Assembly: GCA_903877645.1 (NCBI GenBank)
Contig: CAIRES010000012.1
Location: 1-53,170, forward strand
Length of the DNA stretch: 53,170 nt
DNA from: an uncultured Bacteroidota bacterium
Lineage (GTDB): Bacteria; Bacteroidota; Bacteroidia; Chitinophagales; Chitinophagaceae
Direction: 5' to 3'
Position 1 is the first letter of the stretch. Each line of letters begins with the position of its first letter. Positions 23,886 to 32,785 of this stretch are shown in pieces. A program made the translations under genes and the position numbers. The notes beneath the pieces are model-generated. The model had not been told where the DNA came from and made no database searches. It saw nothing but the letters and a program-made list of their open reading frames with translations.

Positions 23886-24476
23886 ATGAAAACAGCAACA
23901 AAGAAAGCGCCGGTAAAAAAAGCGGCCACAAAAAGCGTTGTGTCTAAAGCAGGCAGTGGTCCAAAATCGCAAGGGGATTCTATGCTTTACAATTTCTTCT
24001 GTGACGAACTAAAAGACATTTACTGGGCCGAGAAACACCTGGTGAAGACATTGCCTAAGATGAAAAAAGCTGCAACATCTGCTGAATTGCAAAAGGCATT
24101 TGCAGACCATCTGGAGACAACGAAAACTCATGTGGAACGATTGGAAAAAGTATTTGGACTGCTGGGCAAAAAAGCGCAAGCCAAAAAATGTGATGCGATG
24201 GAAGGTATCACGAAAGAAGGAGAAGGCATCATTGAAGAAACAGAAAAGGGTACTGCTACCCGCGATGTAGGACTGATACTGGCTGCGCAGAAGGTAGAAC
24301 ACTACGAAATATCTACTTATGGCGGACTTGCGCAATTGGCACGTACACTCGGCCTTGGTGGTGTTGCGGAATTGCTGGAAGCTACGTTGGCTGAAGAAAA
24401 GGAAGCTGATGAGCTGCTAACGCAGGTTGCAGAAGAAAGTTTGAATTATGATGCAAGCAGTCAAGGCGGGAAGTGA
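23886..24476 (+). CDS. DUF892 / YciF-like ferritin-like protein
   Basis: 196 residues. A Lys/Ala-rich basic N-terminal tail (ATKKAPVKKAATKSVVSKAG) precedes a four-helix ferritin-like domain from about residue 32: LYNFFCDELKDIYWAEKHLV, KAFADHLETTKTHVERLE, ILAAQKVEHYEISTYGGL and LLEATLAEEKEADELL. The Glu/His positions in these helices match the di-iron ligands of the YciE/YciF family, stress-induced proteins of unclear reaction. The basic tail is an addition to the usual domain and could bind nucleic acid, an inference only. Confidence 0.88.
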   Translation: MKTATKKAPVKKAATKSVVSKAGSGPKSQGDSMLYNFFCDELKDIYWAEKHLVKTLPKMKKAATSAELQKAFADHLETTKTHVERLEKVFGLLGKKAQAKKCDAMEGITKEGEGIIEETEKGTATRDVGLILAAQKVEHYEISTYGGLAQLARTLGLGGVAELLEATLAEEKEADELLTQVAEESLNYDASSQGGK

Positions 24477-24507
24477 AAAAGCTGTTAATGTATTACTGGT
24501 TTTGGGG

Positions 24508-24537
24508 AAAAGCGGGCAGCCATCTGTTCGCTTTTTC
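24508..24537 (+). terminator. Terminator of the DUF892 gene
   Basis: AAAAGCG-gg-CAG-ccat-CTG-tt-CGCTTTT followed by a T: an interrupted stem with a T-run (24532-24536), 32 bases past the stop. Confidence 0.7.
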
Positions 24538-24570
24538 TAGTCTTGGTATAGTTTTTTTTATTTCTTAATT

Positions 24571-25092
24571 ATGAACTTTGATAATGTACCGGCACTTAAA
24601 AATGATCTTCTTAACGTGATCATAGAAACACCGAAAGGGTGGCGGAATAAATACAACTATGACCCTGAACTGGAATTGTTTTGCCTGAAGAAGTGTCTTC
24701 CTTTGGGTATGGAGTTCCCGTTTGATTTTGGATTCATTCCTAATACAATTGGCGAGGATGGCGATCCGCTGGATGTACTGGTGATCATGGAGGATGGCGC
24801 ATACCCCGGTTGCTTATTGTAGTGCAAACCCTTGGGTGTTCTTAAGGCCAACCAAAAGAAAGCAGATGGCATAGAAACGAGAAACGACAGGATAGTATGT
24901 GTTGCCAGCCAATCCATACTTTTTGCCGGTATCAATGAGCTAAAGGAGCTGAATAAAGACATGGTACGGCAAGTAGAAGATTTCTTTGTGGACTATAACA
25001 AACGGGAAGGGAAAGTGTTTTCGCCTATAGGGTGGTATAATGCTGATGAGGCCCTGAAGACAGTGTGCCGGCATCTTGTCAATCTTTCTTAA
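24571..25092 (+). pseudogene. ppa: Inorganic pyrophosphatase gene with in-frame amber codon
   Basis: Read as one frame this encodes a 173-residue family I soluble pyrophosphatase, with a TAG at codon 84 (24820-24822). Before it: ETPKGWRNKYNYDPE, FPFDFGFIPNTIGEDGDPLDV (metal Asp63, Asp65, Asp68) and AYPGCLL. After it, still in frame: CKPLGVLKANQKKADG and VEDFFVDYNKREGK. In family members the stop position is commonly Gln, Arg or another residue, and a single C-to-T change (CAG to TAG) would explain it. TAG is used as an ordinary stop by neighbours (yceD, the epimerase), so recoding is unlikely. Either a recent pseudogene or a sequence error. The gene ends 14 bases inside the convergent DUF421 gene. 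Confidence 0.85.
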
Positions 25093-25606
25093 TAGCGCTG
25101 ATCTCGCCTGTGCGTTCAATATATACTTTGTCGATCTTATTTATGTCTTCGGTGAGTGCAGTTTTTCTAACACCTTGCATTACGTCTTCTTCGCAGACCA
25201 ACGCCTTGTCCATATTTTCTGTTATCACGTGCCCGTCTTTGAAGAGAAGAATCTTATTTCCCTCGACAATTCTGCTAAATGCTTTGCTGTGAGCTATACC
25301 CCAGCCAAACAGCCGATGCAGGATTACTAATGAGCAGCTGGCGACAACAACCGGTAGAAAGGGTGATGCACCTACGATTGCACGGCTTAATGTTGCTCCT
25401 AAAAGGATCACGATAATGTTATCGAGTGGAGTACGCATCCCGAAGGAGCGCCTGCCGGATATGCGGATGAGTGCCAGTGATATCAGGAATACTGTTATGG
25501 CCCTGTCGGTGATTTGTAATGTATCCAGGTCTTTCCCTTCTCCGAATAATATAAGTAGCCAATTCATAGTACAAGGTTTTAGCAACATTGTAAAAAATTG
25601 TTCCAT
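25079..25606 (-). CDS. DUF421 (YetF-like) membrane protein
   Basis: 175 residues from ATG 25606. A later ATG at 25567 (MNWLLILFGEGKDLDTLQ) matches the common start of this family and is a strong alternative; an ATG at 25696 overlaps the next gene. Two or three membrane helices (about 25-45, 60-80) surround the conserved LIRISGRRSFGMRTPLDNII motif. The cytoplasmic DUF421 domain carries ILLFKDGHVITENM and CEEDVMQGVRK. Function unknown; family members are linked to stress and spore-membrane roles in Bacillus. It is convergent with, and overlaps by 14 bases, the interrupted pyrophosphatase. Confidence 0.82.
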   Translation of the reverse strand: MEQFFTMLLKPCTMNWLLILFGEGKDLDTLQITDRAITVFLISLALIRISGRRSFGMRTPLDNIIVILLGATLSRAIVGASPFLPVVVASCSLVILHRLFGWGIAHSKAFSRIVEGNKILLFKDGHVITENMDKALVCEEDVMQGVRKTALTEDINKIDKVYIERTGEISAIKKD

Positions 25607-25683
25607 TATCGGGTTTATTTTTGTTGTCACCCAAGTTTCGGGCTGAATTTTACGTCTTATCAGTATAACCAATTTAACTGGAG

Positions 25684-27036
25684 ATGATAAGATCATTACT
25701 TACTGTTTTTTTTGTTTTCATTTGCCTTGTATGCGTCCGGGCACAAAGTGCTATTATTACTACTATCTGTGGCGTCGGCGTAGAAGGTTTTGGTGGAGAT
25801 GGTGATTTCGCTATTGTTGCAGGATTATCTTTTCCGGCGGCGATTGTAATAGACGGGAAGGGCAACATTATTTTCTGCGATGCGCAAAACGGGCGTATCC
25901 GTAAAATAGATACAGGCGGCATTATTACCACCATAGCGGGTAGCGGTGCTTTTGGGTCGTATGGCGGGGATGGAGGCCCGGCGACTGCCGCACACTTGTA
26001 CAATCCGCAGGGTGTGTGTGTTGACGGCGCAGGTAATATATACATAGCTGATCCTGCAATGAACGTGGTTCGCAAGGTGGATACTTCGGGCTTTATCAAT
26101 ATTTTTGCGGGCATAGCAGGTATAGATTCTTTCGGGTATAATGGCGATGGGATAGCTGCTACTACAGCAAAATTGTTCGGGCCATTTGGCGTAGCGGCTG
26201 ATGCGGCCGGCAATATATACATTGCCGATGGTGGTAACAGCGCTATACGTAAAGTGAATACTGCCGGTATCATCAGCACCATCGCGGGCGATACCACCAG
26301 GGGATACAGCGGCGATGGGGGTATGGCCACGGATGCCATGCTGAACATGCCTTTTGCTGTAGCCACAGGTACAAGAGGCGATGTATACTTTTCTGAATTT
26401 GACGGTAACCGCATCAGGAAGGTGAATAGCATGGGCATCATCAGCACTATTGCAGGCGGTGATACCAGTGGCTATAGCGGCGATGGCGGCCCGGCAACGG
26501 CTGCGCTATTATTCCAGCCATTAGGGCTGAAGGTGGACAGCGCAGGTAATGTGTATTTTGCCGACCAGGGCAATAACCGCGTGCGCAAAATAGATACCGC
26601 CGGAATCATCAGCCTGGTGGCAGGTAATGGCGGCTTTGATTATACAGGCGATGCAGGTGTTGCTGTAGATGCTACATTCCGGTATCCGGCTGACGTGGCA
26701 CTTGATGCAAAGGGGAATTTGTACATCACAGATAACGAGAATTTTGTGATAAGGCGTGTGGTCAATCCTGCGTTATCTATAAACCAAGTGAAGCTATTGC
26801 AGGAGCCTGTTATGTTGTTTCCTGATCCTGCAAACACAAGTATTACTGTACGGGTGCCGCAAGGCACAGATGGCAGTACGCTCAAGATATACAATGCCGG
26901 TGGACAGGCCGTGAAGTGCGCAAGGGTTAGCGGCGAATCAGTTACCGTGAATGTTTCCGATTTGAGTGCAGGCGTTTATTTCGCCTCGTACAATACAGGC
27001 CTCTACAGGTGGGCTGGTAAATTTGTGAAGGAGTAA
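25684..27036 (+). CDS. NHL-repeat protein with T9SS type A sorting domain
   Basis: 450 residues. Signal peptide about 1-20 (cut near RAQ). Five or six NHL repeats of about 55 residues follow, each with a SGDGGPATAA-type loop, then a segment such as VDGAGNIYIAD and a RIRKIDT or VRKVNT end, forming a beta-propeller. From about residue 375, LFPDPANTSITVRVP, LKIYNAGGQAVK and DLSAGVYFASY form a T9SS C-terminal sorting domain. The protein is thus exported by Sec and then across the outer membrane by T9SS. The ligand is unknown. Confidence 0.9.
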   Translation: MIRSLLTVFFVFICLVCVRAQSAIITTICGVGVEGFGGDGDFAIVAGLSFPAAIVIDGKGNIIFCDAQNGRIRKIDTGGIITTIAGSGAFGSYGGDGGPATAAHLYNPQGVCVDGAGNIYIADPAMNVVRKVDTSGFINIFAGIAGIDSFGYNGDGIAATTAKLFGPFGVAADAAGNIYIADGGNSAIRKVNTAGIISTIAGDTTRGYSGDGGMATDAMLNMPFAVATGTRGDVYFSEFDGNRIRKVNSMGIISTIAGGDTSGYSGDGGPATAALLFQPLGLKVDSAGNVYFADQGNNRVRKIDTAGIISLVAGNGGFDYTGDAGVAVDATFRYPADVALDAKGNLYITDNENFVIRRVVNPALSINQVKLLQEPVMLFPDPANTSITVRVPQGTDGSTLKIYNAGGQAVKCARVSGESVTVNVSDLSAGVYFASYNTGLYRWAGKFVKE

Positions 27037-27052
27037 ATATGGGGCGAACTAT

Positions 27053-27090
27053 AAAGTCGAGGGCGAAGTTGTTACTTCGCCCTTGACTTT
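27053..27090 (+). terminator. Terminator of the NHL-repeat gene
   Basis: A 16-bp stem (AAAGTCGAGGGCGAAG / CTTCGCCCTTGACTTT, one G-T wobble) with a 6-base loop, 17 bases past the stop and between convergent genes. Confidence 0.85.
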
Positions 27091-27106
27091 TACTGTAGTT
27101 CAAACA

Positions 27107-27553
27107 TCAGTAAAATAAGTTGGACAGCACATTTTTGGCGTTTGCTGTTGAGGGCTTTAGTTTCAGGAATTTCGTATACTGTGTTTTAGTTATGTCGCTT
27201 TTTATATTGCTGAGCAAGCCGCTTTTCAGTGTTGCAAATTTCGTTTTATAGGCCGATTTGTTGGTAGCCAACAAAGGCATGATGGCCGCCTTCTTTTGTA
27301 AAAATGTCGTTACAGCGTCTGATACTTTTGGCATTTGCTGATCTGTGAGCGACAATGAAGACCCTAATTTTCCCATTATAGCGTCCCTCACGCCTGAGAG
27401 CTCACCAAGGTCAGCAACAGAAGTAGTTGAAGGTAAAGATATATTGCTCGCTTCTTTTGTAACTGCGCTTTTTATATCGCTCATCAGGTCTTGAGCGGAC
27501 GAGACATTTACAGTAACGCAAAATGCTGCAACTAATAGCAGAAATGGTTTCAT
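27107..27553 (-). CDS. Small secreted helical protein
   Basis: 148 residues with a signal peptide (cleavage near SSAQ21). The mature part is Lys/Ser/Thr rich and predicted helical (VRDAIMGKLGSSLSLTDQQM, VTTFLQKKAAIMPLL). The segment beginning LTDQQMPKV, with helical spacing of about 20 residues, recalls small periplasmic helical proteins (Spy/CpxP-type layout), but I find no clear signature. It ends in aromatic NLFY. Monocistronic with its own -7 element. Confidence 0.75.
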   Translation of the reverse strand: MKPFLLLVAAFCVTVNVSSAQDLMSDIKSAVTKEASNISLPSTTSVADLGELSGVRDAIMGKLGSSLSLTDQQMPKVSDAVTTFLQKKAAIMPLLATNKSAYKTKFATLKSGLLSNIKSDITKTQYTKFLKLKPSTANAKNVLSNLFY

Positions 27554-27590
27554 ACTGGTTTGTTTTGAAGCGCGAAACTACTGTTTTCGT

Positions 27591-27598
27591 CAAACGTA
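27591..27598 (-). promoter_or_regulatory. -7 promoter element (TACGTTTG, minus strand)
   Basis: A perfect TAnnTTTG on the minus strand, 37 bases before ATG 27553 of the small secreted protein. Confidence 0.5.
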
Positions 27599-27642
27599 TC
27601 TTGTTAATAATCTGGTAATTATAAACTAAACACTTGCAAACC

Positions 27643-27675
27643 GGAAAAAAAAGGCCCCGTTGGGAACGGGACCTT
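27643..27675 (-). terminator. Terminator of the 27700 lipoprotein gene
   Basis: On the minus strand an 11-bp stem (AAGGTCCCGTT / AACGGGGCCTT, one mismatch) with a 3-base loop leads into a run of eight T (plus-strand A at 27643-27650). Confidence 0.85.
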
Positions 27676-27699
27676 CTGAAAGAATGTTATCGACACTAT

Positions 27700-28266
27700 C
27701 TAGCCTTGCACAGCCACATTGAACTTGAAGGTAATCGTACAATTAAGAGGTTTTGTTGTAGAACGGCGCAATTTTCCGATCAGCGTATAGCTGAACTGCG
27801 TACCAAGGTATGTTTTTAATTCTACGGATGTGTCCACAGGTACACTAAGGGTAGCCGCATAAACATCCGGATTATTAGGGATACTCACCGTATAGGGATT
27901 CGGATTGGTATTTGAAGAAAAATTTGCCGATACTGAAGAGAAATCCTGGAAATTATTCAGTGAATCAGGATTAGATAAAGTAAAGGTTACGGCCTGGATC
28001 TTTACACTGGTGATGTTAGAAATGCCTAACTGATTACCTGTTTGTGCATGGATAAACGAGTCCACATTGTAAATAGTAACAGCTGGTCCAACCGTGATCT
28101 CACCATTTACACCCGTGGTTATAGGAATGGTCACATTCACTGAATCGGTCTGCATATTCAGTTTGAAGTTCAATAAATTGGCGAGTTTGCCACAAGACTG
28201 GAGGGAAAGGATGCCTCCTAAAATAACGGCGATAAACAGTGCCGGCATTAAATGTTGCTTTTTCAT
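27700..28266 (-). CDS. Putative lipoprotein of unknown function
   Basis: 188 residues from ATG 28266 (an upstream ATG at 28296 would add ten residues before the signal). The signal ends in ILSLQSC, so Cys25 is likely lipidated. The mature part is a Thr/Asn/Ser-rich beta protein (SVNVTIPITTGVNGEITVG, VKIQAVTFTLSNPDSL), possibly an Ig-like or LEA-type sandwich. No family is recognised. It ends with strand residues FKFNVAVQG. It is monocistronic and probably faces the periplasm or the cell surface. Confidence 0.75.
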   Translation of the reverse strand: MKKQHLMPALFIAVILGGILSLQSCGKLANLLNFKLNMQTDSVNVTIPITTGVNGEITVGPAVTIYNVDSFIHAQTGNQLGISNITSVKIQAVTFTLSNPDSLNNFQDFSSVSANFSSNTNPNPYTVSIPNNPDVYAATLSVPVDTSVELKTYLGTQFSYTLIGKLRRSTTKPLNCTITFKFNVAVQG

Positions 28267-28387
28267 AATCGTTAATTTGATGTAAATGTAAGTCAAATAG
28301 TTATTTAAATAGACATTAAAATGTCATTAATTTTGATGAAGTGGGTAAACGGGCTGATAAGCGGGGAGAATGGAGAGAATAAAACGC

Positions 28388-28395
28388 TATCTTTG
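28388..28395 (+). promoter_or_regulatory. -7 promoter element (TATCTTTG) for the desaturase
   Basis: A perfect TAnnTTTG match, 17 bases before the GTG at 28413; it supports this GTG as the start. Confidence 0.6.
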
Positions 28396-28412
28396 CGCCT
28401 AAAGAAATCATA

Positions 28413-29525
28413 GTGGAACTAGTGGTAAGAAAGCAGATCGTAAAATTCGCCCCGAAAGGGACAGCAAGCTTTTATGATGATGTGAAGCACAGGGTTAATG
28501 AGTACTTTCAGTCCAATAATATACCGGAACATTATAATGCAGCCATGGTTGTAAAAACCATAGCGATGATATCTATGTATTTTGTTCCCTATTTCGCTAT
28601 TGTAACCGGGCTGGTTCATTTCAGCTTGCTGCTGTTTTATGCATCCTGGTTAGTGATGGGGTTAGGGATAGTAGGTATAGGCACATCGGTAATGCACGAT
28701 TCCAATCATGGGGCATATACTACCAATAAGACGGTAAACAACCTGTTGGGCAGCCTGCTGAATATATTGGGCGGCTATGCTGAGAATTGGAAGATACAGC
28801 ACAATATACTGCACCATACCTATACGAATGTGGAAGGTCTGGATGAGGATATAGAAGCCGGTAAAGGCCTGCGCATGTCGCCGGAGAAGGAATTGAAGCC
28901 TTTTCACCGCTACCAGCATATCTATGCATGGCTGCTGTATTGCCTGATGAACCTCTACTGGATCACGGTAAAGGACTATAAGATGCTCTTCCGCTATGCA
29001 AAGAACGGGCTGCTGCAAAAACAGAAGATGACACTGAGAAAAGCACTGATAGAGCTTTCGTTGCTGAAAGTGCTGTATGTGGCTTATATTATCGTTTTGC
29101 CGATTATGTATTCGGGGGTTGCCTGGTATCATGTGGTGGGCGGTATTGTTTTGATGCATGTATTGGCCGGCCTCGGCCTGGCATGCATCTTTCAGCCGGC
29201 GCATGTGGTGGAGACATCAGACTACTCGCCGCCTAATGATGAGCGCAAGATGGAGCATAGCTGGGCTGTGCACCAGGTGATGAATACGGCCAATTTTGCC
29301 CCCAACAACAAACTCGTGTGCTGGTTCATCGGTGGCCTCAACTTCCAGATCGAGCATCATTTGTTTCCGCATGTATGTCACGTACATTATCCTAAATTAT
29401 CGAGGATTGTGGCTGGTGTAGCTGCGGAACACAATATCCCGTACAATGTCATGCCTACCTTCCGTAGCGCTCTTTATGCCCACGGCAAAATGCTGAAGAG
29501 GCTGGGCAGGAACGAAAAATTATAA
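28413..29525 (+). CDS. Fatty acid desaturase (membrane, front-end type)
   Basis: 370 residues from GTG 28413. The three His boxes are HDSNH (95-99), HNILHH (130-135) and QIEHHLFPH (His315, His316, His320), which bind the di-iron centre. The QxxHH form of the third box is that of front-end (linoleoyl-CoA-like) desaturases. Four membrane segments lie at about 44-90 and 215-260. There is no fused cytochrome b5, so it must use a separate electron donor. It would introduce double bonds into membrane acyl chains. Positional specificity is not visible. Confidence 0.92.
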   Translation: MELVVRKQIVKFAPKGTASFYDDVKHRVNEYFQSNNIPEHYNAAMVVKTIAMISMYFVPYFAIVTGLVHFSLLLFYASWLVMGLGIVGIGTSVMHDSNHGAYTTNKTVNNLLGSLLNILGGYAENWKIQHNILHHTYTNVEGLDEDIEAGKGLRMSPEKELKPFHRYQHIYAWLLYCLMNLYWITVKDYKMLFRYAKNGLLQKQKMTLRKALIELSLLKVLYVAYIIVLPIMYSGVAWYHVVGGIVLMHVLAGLGLACIFQPAHVVETSDYSPPNDERKMEHSWAVHQVMNTANFAPNNKLVCWFIGGLNFQIEHHLFPHVCHVHYPKLSRIVAGVAAEHNIPYNVMPTFRSALYAHGKMLKRLGRNEKL

Positions 29526-29552
29526 CCAATACCCTCATCCAATATACAAAGC

Positions 29553-29560
29553 TATCTTTG
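29553..29560 (+). promoter_or_regulatory. -7 promoter element (TATCTTTG) for the DEAD-box helicase
   Basis: A perfect TAnnTTTG match, 16 bases before ATG 29577. It is identical in sequence to the element of the preceding gene. Confidence 0.6.
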
Positions 29561-29576
29561 TAGTAATACACGGGAT

Positions 29577-30926
29577 ATGAACTTCAGCGACCTGAATCTA
29601 AACAAGCCATTACTTAATGCACTGGATGAACTGGGCTATACTACCCCCACAACCATACAGCGCAAGATCTTTTCAGTGATCATGTCGGGCAAGGACGTGT
29701 GTGGTATAGCACAAACCGGTACGGGCAAAACATTTGCCTACTTGCTTCCCTGCCTGCGTATGTGGAAATACGCTAAAGACGGGCTGCCACAGGTGCTTAT
29801 CATAGTGCCTACCCGCGAGCTGGTGAAGCAAGTGGAAGAAGAAGTAAAGAAACTGAGCGTCCATATGAATACCGTAACGGTAGGTGTGTATGGCGGAGTG
29901 AACATGACCCCGCAGGCACTCGAAGTGGAGAATGGAGCCGATTTTATAGTAGGTACGCCAGGCAGGCTGATGGACCTCGCACTAAACGGATCGTTGAGAC
30001 TTAAAGCGATAAAGCGCGTGGTGATAGATGAGGTGGATGAAATGCTGAACCTTGGTTTCCGCACGCAGATCAAGAACCTGCTGGAGATGCTTCCTGCGAG
30101 AAGGCAGAATCTGATGTTCTCGGCCACCATGACGGATGAAGTAGAAGTGCTGACCAACGAATATTTCGATCTACCGGTAAAGGTAGAGGCTGCACCTACC
30201 GGCACGCCGCTTGATAATATAGAGCAGATGGTATATCATGTGCCTAACTTTTATACCAAGGTAAACCTGTTGCAGTTGCTGCTCACTACCCATCCTGAAA
30301 TGAACAAGGTACTGGTGTTCACTGCTACCAAGAGTCTTGCCGACCAGCTTTATGACGAGGTCGCAGGACATTTTGCTGACCAGGTGGGTGTGATACACTC
30401 TAACAAATCGCAAAACCATAGGTTCAATACCGTTAATCAATTTAAGGCAGGTACTTACCGTTTCATTATCGCTACAGACATCATTGCCAGGGGTATAGAT
30501 ATCGAAGATGTGAGCCACGTTATCAACTTTGATATGCCGGAGCAGCCTGAAGCTTATATACACCGTATTGGCCGTACAGGCAGAGCCGACAGGAAAGGGA
30601 TATCATTGAGTTTTGTAACCGAAAAGGAAATGGAGCAGCTCGAAGCCATAGAAGCCCTGATGAATTACAAGGTGCCTGTAATAGAGTTGCCTGAAGAACT
30701 TGAAATATCAGCTGTGCTCACGGACGATGAGATGCCAAAAGTGAAGATGAAAGACACGCTGATCAAACTGCCTGATACCCGTGATACCAAAGGCGCTTTT
30801 CATGAAAAACTGGCCAAGAATGTAAAAACCAACGTAAAGGTGAGCCATAAGGATAAGATGATGAAGAAATATGGTAAACTGAAGACACGCGGGGATAAAA
30901 ACCAGCCGTTAAAAAAGAGACGGTAA
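29577..30926 (+). CDS. DEAD-box RNA helicase (motif II DEVD)
   Basis: 449 residues. Q motif in the first 30 residues (FSDLNLNKPLL...PTTIQ), motif I AQTGTGKT (45-52), Ia PTREL, Ib TPGR, motif II DEVD (151-154; normally DEAD), III SAT, then the second RecA domain with VFTATKS, motif V ATDIIARGIDI and motif VI HRIGRTGR. After about residue 375 the tail is basic (KKYGKLKTRG). These proteins unwind short RNA duplexes in ribosome assembly or RNA decay. The Ala-to-Val change in motif II keeps both acidic residues, so activity is expected. Confidence 0.93.
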   Translation: MNFSDLNLNKPLLNALDELGYTTPTTIQRKIFSVIMSGKDVCGIAQTGTGKTFAYLLPCLRMWKYAKDGLPQVLIIVPTRELVKQVEEEVKKLSVHMNTVTVGVYGGVNMTPQALEVENGADFIVGTPGRLMDLALNGSLRLKAIKRVVIDEVDEMLNLGFRTQIKNLLEMLPARRQNLMFSATMTDEVEVLTNEYFDLPVKVEAAPTGTPLDNIEQMVYHVPNFYTKVNLLQLLLTTHPEMNKVLVFTATKSLADQLYDEVAGHFADQVGVIHSNKSQNHRFNTVNQFKAGTYRFIIATDIIARGIDIEDVSHVINFDMPEQPEAYIHRIGRTGRADRKGISLSFVTEKEMEQLEAIEALMNYKVPVIELPEELEISAVLTDDEMPKVKMKDTLIKLPDTRDTKGAFHEKLAKNVKTNVKVSHKDKMMKKYGKLKTRGDKNQPLKKRR

Positions 30927-31004
30927 ACACAGCGGTATATTAAATTTGTATACGCTGAACCATTAGTATTTTGTCGTTTCAAAATATTGTTATTAATTTA
31001 TTGT

Positions 31005-32780
31005 ATGGAACGTCTTTTTGACATTGTTGAAGACAGGGCCCGCCTCGCCCCCAATGCAGTAATGCTTGCCGCAAAAGAAAATGGCACATGGCGCACGTAT
31101 AGCTGTGCCGAGGTATGGGCTACAGCGCAAAAAGTGGCCGGTGGCTTGCTTTCGCTGGGTATTACCAATTCTGTTTTAGAACCCGAGCGCCAGGAAAAAA
31201 TAGCTATAGTGTCGCCCAACAGGCCTGAATGGATGATAGCCGATGTGGGTGTTCAACTTACCGGCGCTGTTCTTACACCCATATATCCTACCATCAGCCC
31301 TACAGAGATCGTTTATGTATTGAGTGAAGCAGAAGTGCAGATCGTATTTGTAGCCAACGCAGAGATATACGAACGGTTCAAAGATGCGTTCAAAGAAATA
31401 CCTACACTCAAAAAAATATACTCCTTCGATGTCATAGAAGGGGTTGCAAACTGGAAGGAACTGACAGATAAAAACCTGCAACCGGATGCTTTAGTGATAG
31501 CGCGTATCACCAAGGATACGCTGGCTACGATCATTTATACATCAGGCACAACCGGTAATCCCAAGGGGGTAATGCTATCGCACAACAACATAGTAAGCAA
31601 TGTGCAAGACTCGCTGCCTGCGTTTACGTTTGCCACGCCAAATAGTAAAGCTTTGAGCTTCCTGCCGCTCAATCATATTTTTGAGCGCATGGTCACTTAC
31701 GTATACCTGCAATCAGGTGTGTCTATTTACTATGCCGAGAACATGGATGCGATAGGGTTGAATCTTAAAGAGGTGCATCCCCTCGTATTTACTACTGTGC
31801 CGCGCCTGCTGGAGAAAGTGTATGAGCGTATCATGAACACTGCGCTGGAACTGAAAGGCATTAAGCGCATACTGTTCTTCTGGGCGCTGGACCTGGGCAA
31901 GCGGTTTGATAATGCAAACCCGGGCAATCCATGGTACAGGTTCCAGTTGTGGCTGGCCAATAAGATCATATTCAATAAATGGCGCGAGGCACTAGGTGGT
32001 AATGTGAAAGCGATAGTGGTGGGCTCTGCGGCTTGCCAGGAAAGGCTGGTAAGGATATTTACTGCTGCCAATATCGTGATTATGGAGGGCTATGGCCTTA
32101 CGGAAACGTCGCCTGTGGTATCGGTGAACAGGTTTGAAAGTGAGAACAGGCGTATAGCCACCATAGGCACACTAATAGATAATGTGGAAGTGAAAATAGC
32201 GGAAGATGGGGAGATGCTCATTAAAGGCCCGAATGTGATGATGGGCTACTACAAGCACCCCGACCTTACAGCAGCGGCTATGGAAGGTGGATGGTTCCAT
32301 ACCGGCGATATAGGGCAGTTTGTGGACGGTCGTTTCCTGAAGATCACAGACCGCAAGAAAGAGATATTCAAAACATCGGGCGGTAAGTATGTGGCACCAC
32401 AGGTGATAGAGAACAAGATGAAGGAAAGCCCCTACATAGAGCAAATGATGGTGGTAGGTAACGGGCGCAAATTTGTGAGTGCGCTCATTATACCCAGTTT
32501 TATGCAAGTAAGGAAATACCTGAGGGACAACAACCCGCAACTAATCATCTCTGATAAGAACAGCGACCTTATTAAACTGCCTGAAGTAGCAGCGCTCATC
32601 CAAAAACAAATTGATAAGTACAATGTACTATTCAGCCATCCGGAGCAGGTAAAGAAAGTATCATTGCTTGCAGATGAATGGACGATAGACAGCGGTGAAT
32701 TAACACCATCGCTAAAGATAAAGCGCAAAATAATAGAGCAGAAGTATGCGGCGCAAATAGAAGAGCTTTATGGAGAATAG
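31005..32780 (+). CDS. Long-chain acyl-CoA synthetase (AMP-forming)
   Basis: 591 residues from ATG 31005; six further upstream codons are possible from 30987. Adenylation-domain motifs are complete: YTSGTTGNPKGVMLSH (about 181-196), YGLTETSPVV, HTGDIG and DRKKEIFKTSGGKYV. The last matches the long-chain ACSL/FAA group, which has a gate region in the middle. The enzyme activates fatty acids to acyl-CoA for beta-oxidation or lipid synthesis, at the inner membrane. It is convergent with the DUF5362 gene, five bases apart, and separate from the helicase by 78 bases. Confidence 0.92.
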   Translation: MERLFDIVEDRARLAPNAVMLAAKENGTWRTYSCAEVWATAQKVAGGLLSLGITNSVLEPERQEKIAIVSPNRPEWMIADVGVQLTGAVLTPIYPTISPTEIVYVLSEAEVQIVFVANAEIYERFKDAFKEIPTLKKIYSFDVIEGVANWKELTDKNLQPDALVIARITKDTLATIIYTSGTTGNPKGVMLSHNNIVSNVQDSLPAFTFATPNSKALSFLPLNHIFERMVTYVYLQSGVSIYYAENMDAIGLNLKEVHPLVFTTVPRLLEKVYERIMNTALELKGIKRILFFWALDLGKRFDNANPGNPWYRFQLWLANKIIFNKWREALGGNVKAIVVGSAACQERLVRIFTAANIVIMEGYGLTETSPVVSVNRFESENRRIATIGTLIDNVEVKIAEDGEMLIKGPNVMMGYYKHPDLTAAAMEGGWFHTGDIGQFVDGRFLKITDRKKEIFKTSGGKYVAPQVIENKMKESPYIEQMMVVGNGRKFVSALIIPSFMQVRKYLRDNNPQLIISDKNSDLIKLPEVAALIQKQIDKYNVLFSHPEQVKKVSLLADEWTIDSGELTPSLKIKRKIIEQKYAAQIEELYGE

Positions 32781-32785
32781 AAAGG

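Noticed and set aside
24820-24822. TAG in the pyrophosphatase as recoded sense codon
   Set aside because: Other genes in the window stop at TAG, and no suppressor or recoding element is visible.
28311-28324. Small palindrome GACATTAAAATGTC before the desaturase
   Set aside because: Only 6-bp arms in AT-rich DNA; likely by chance and not near a recognised promoter element.
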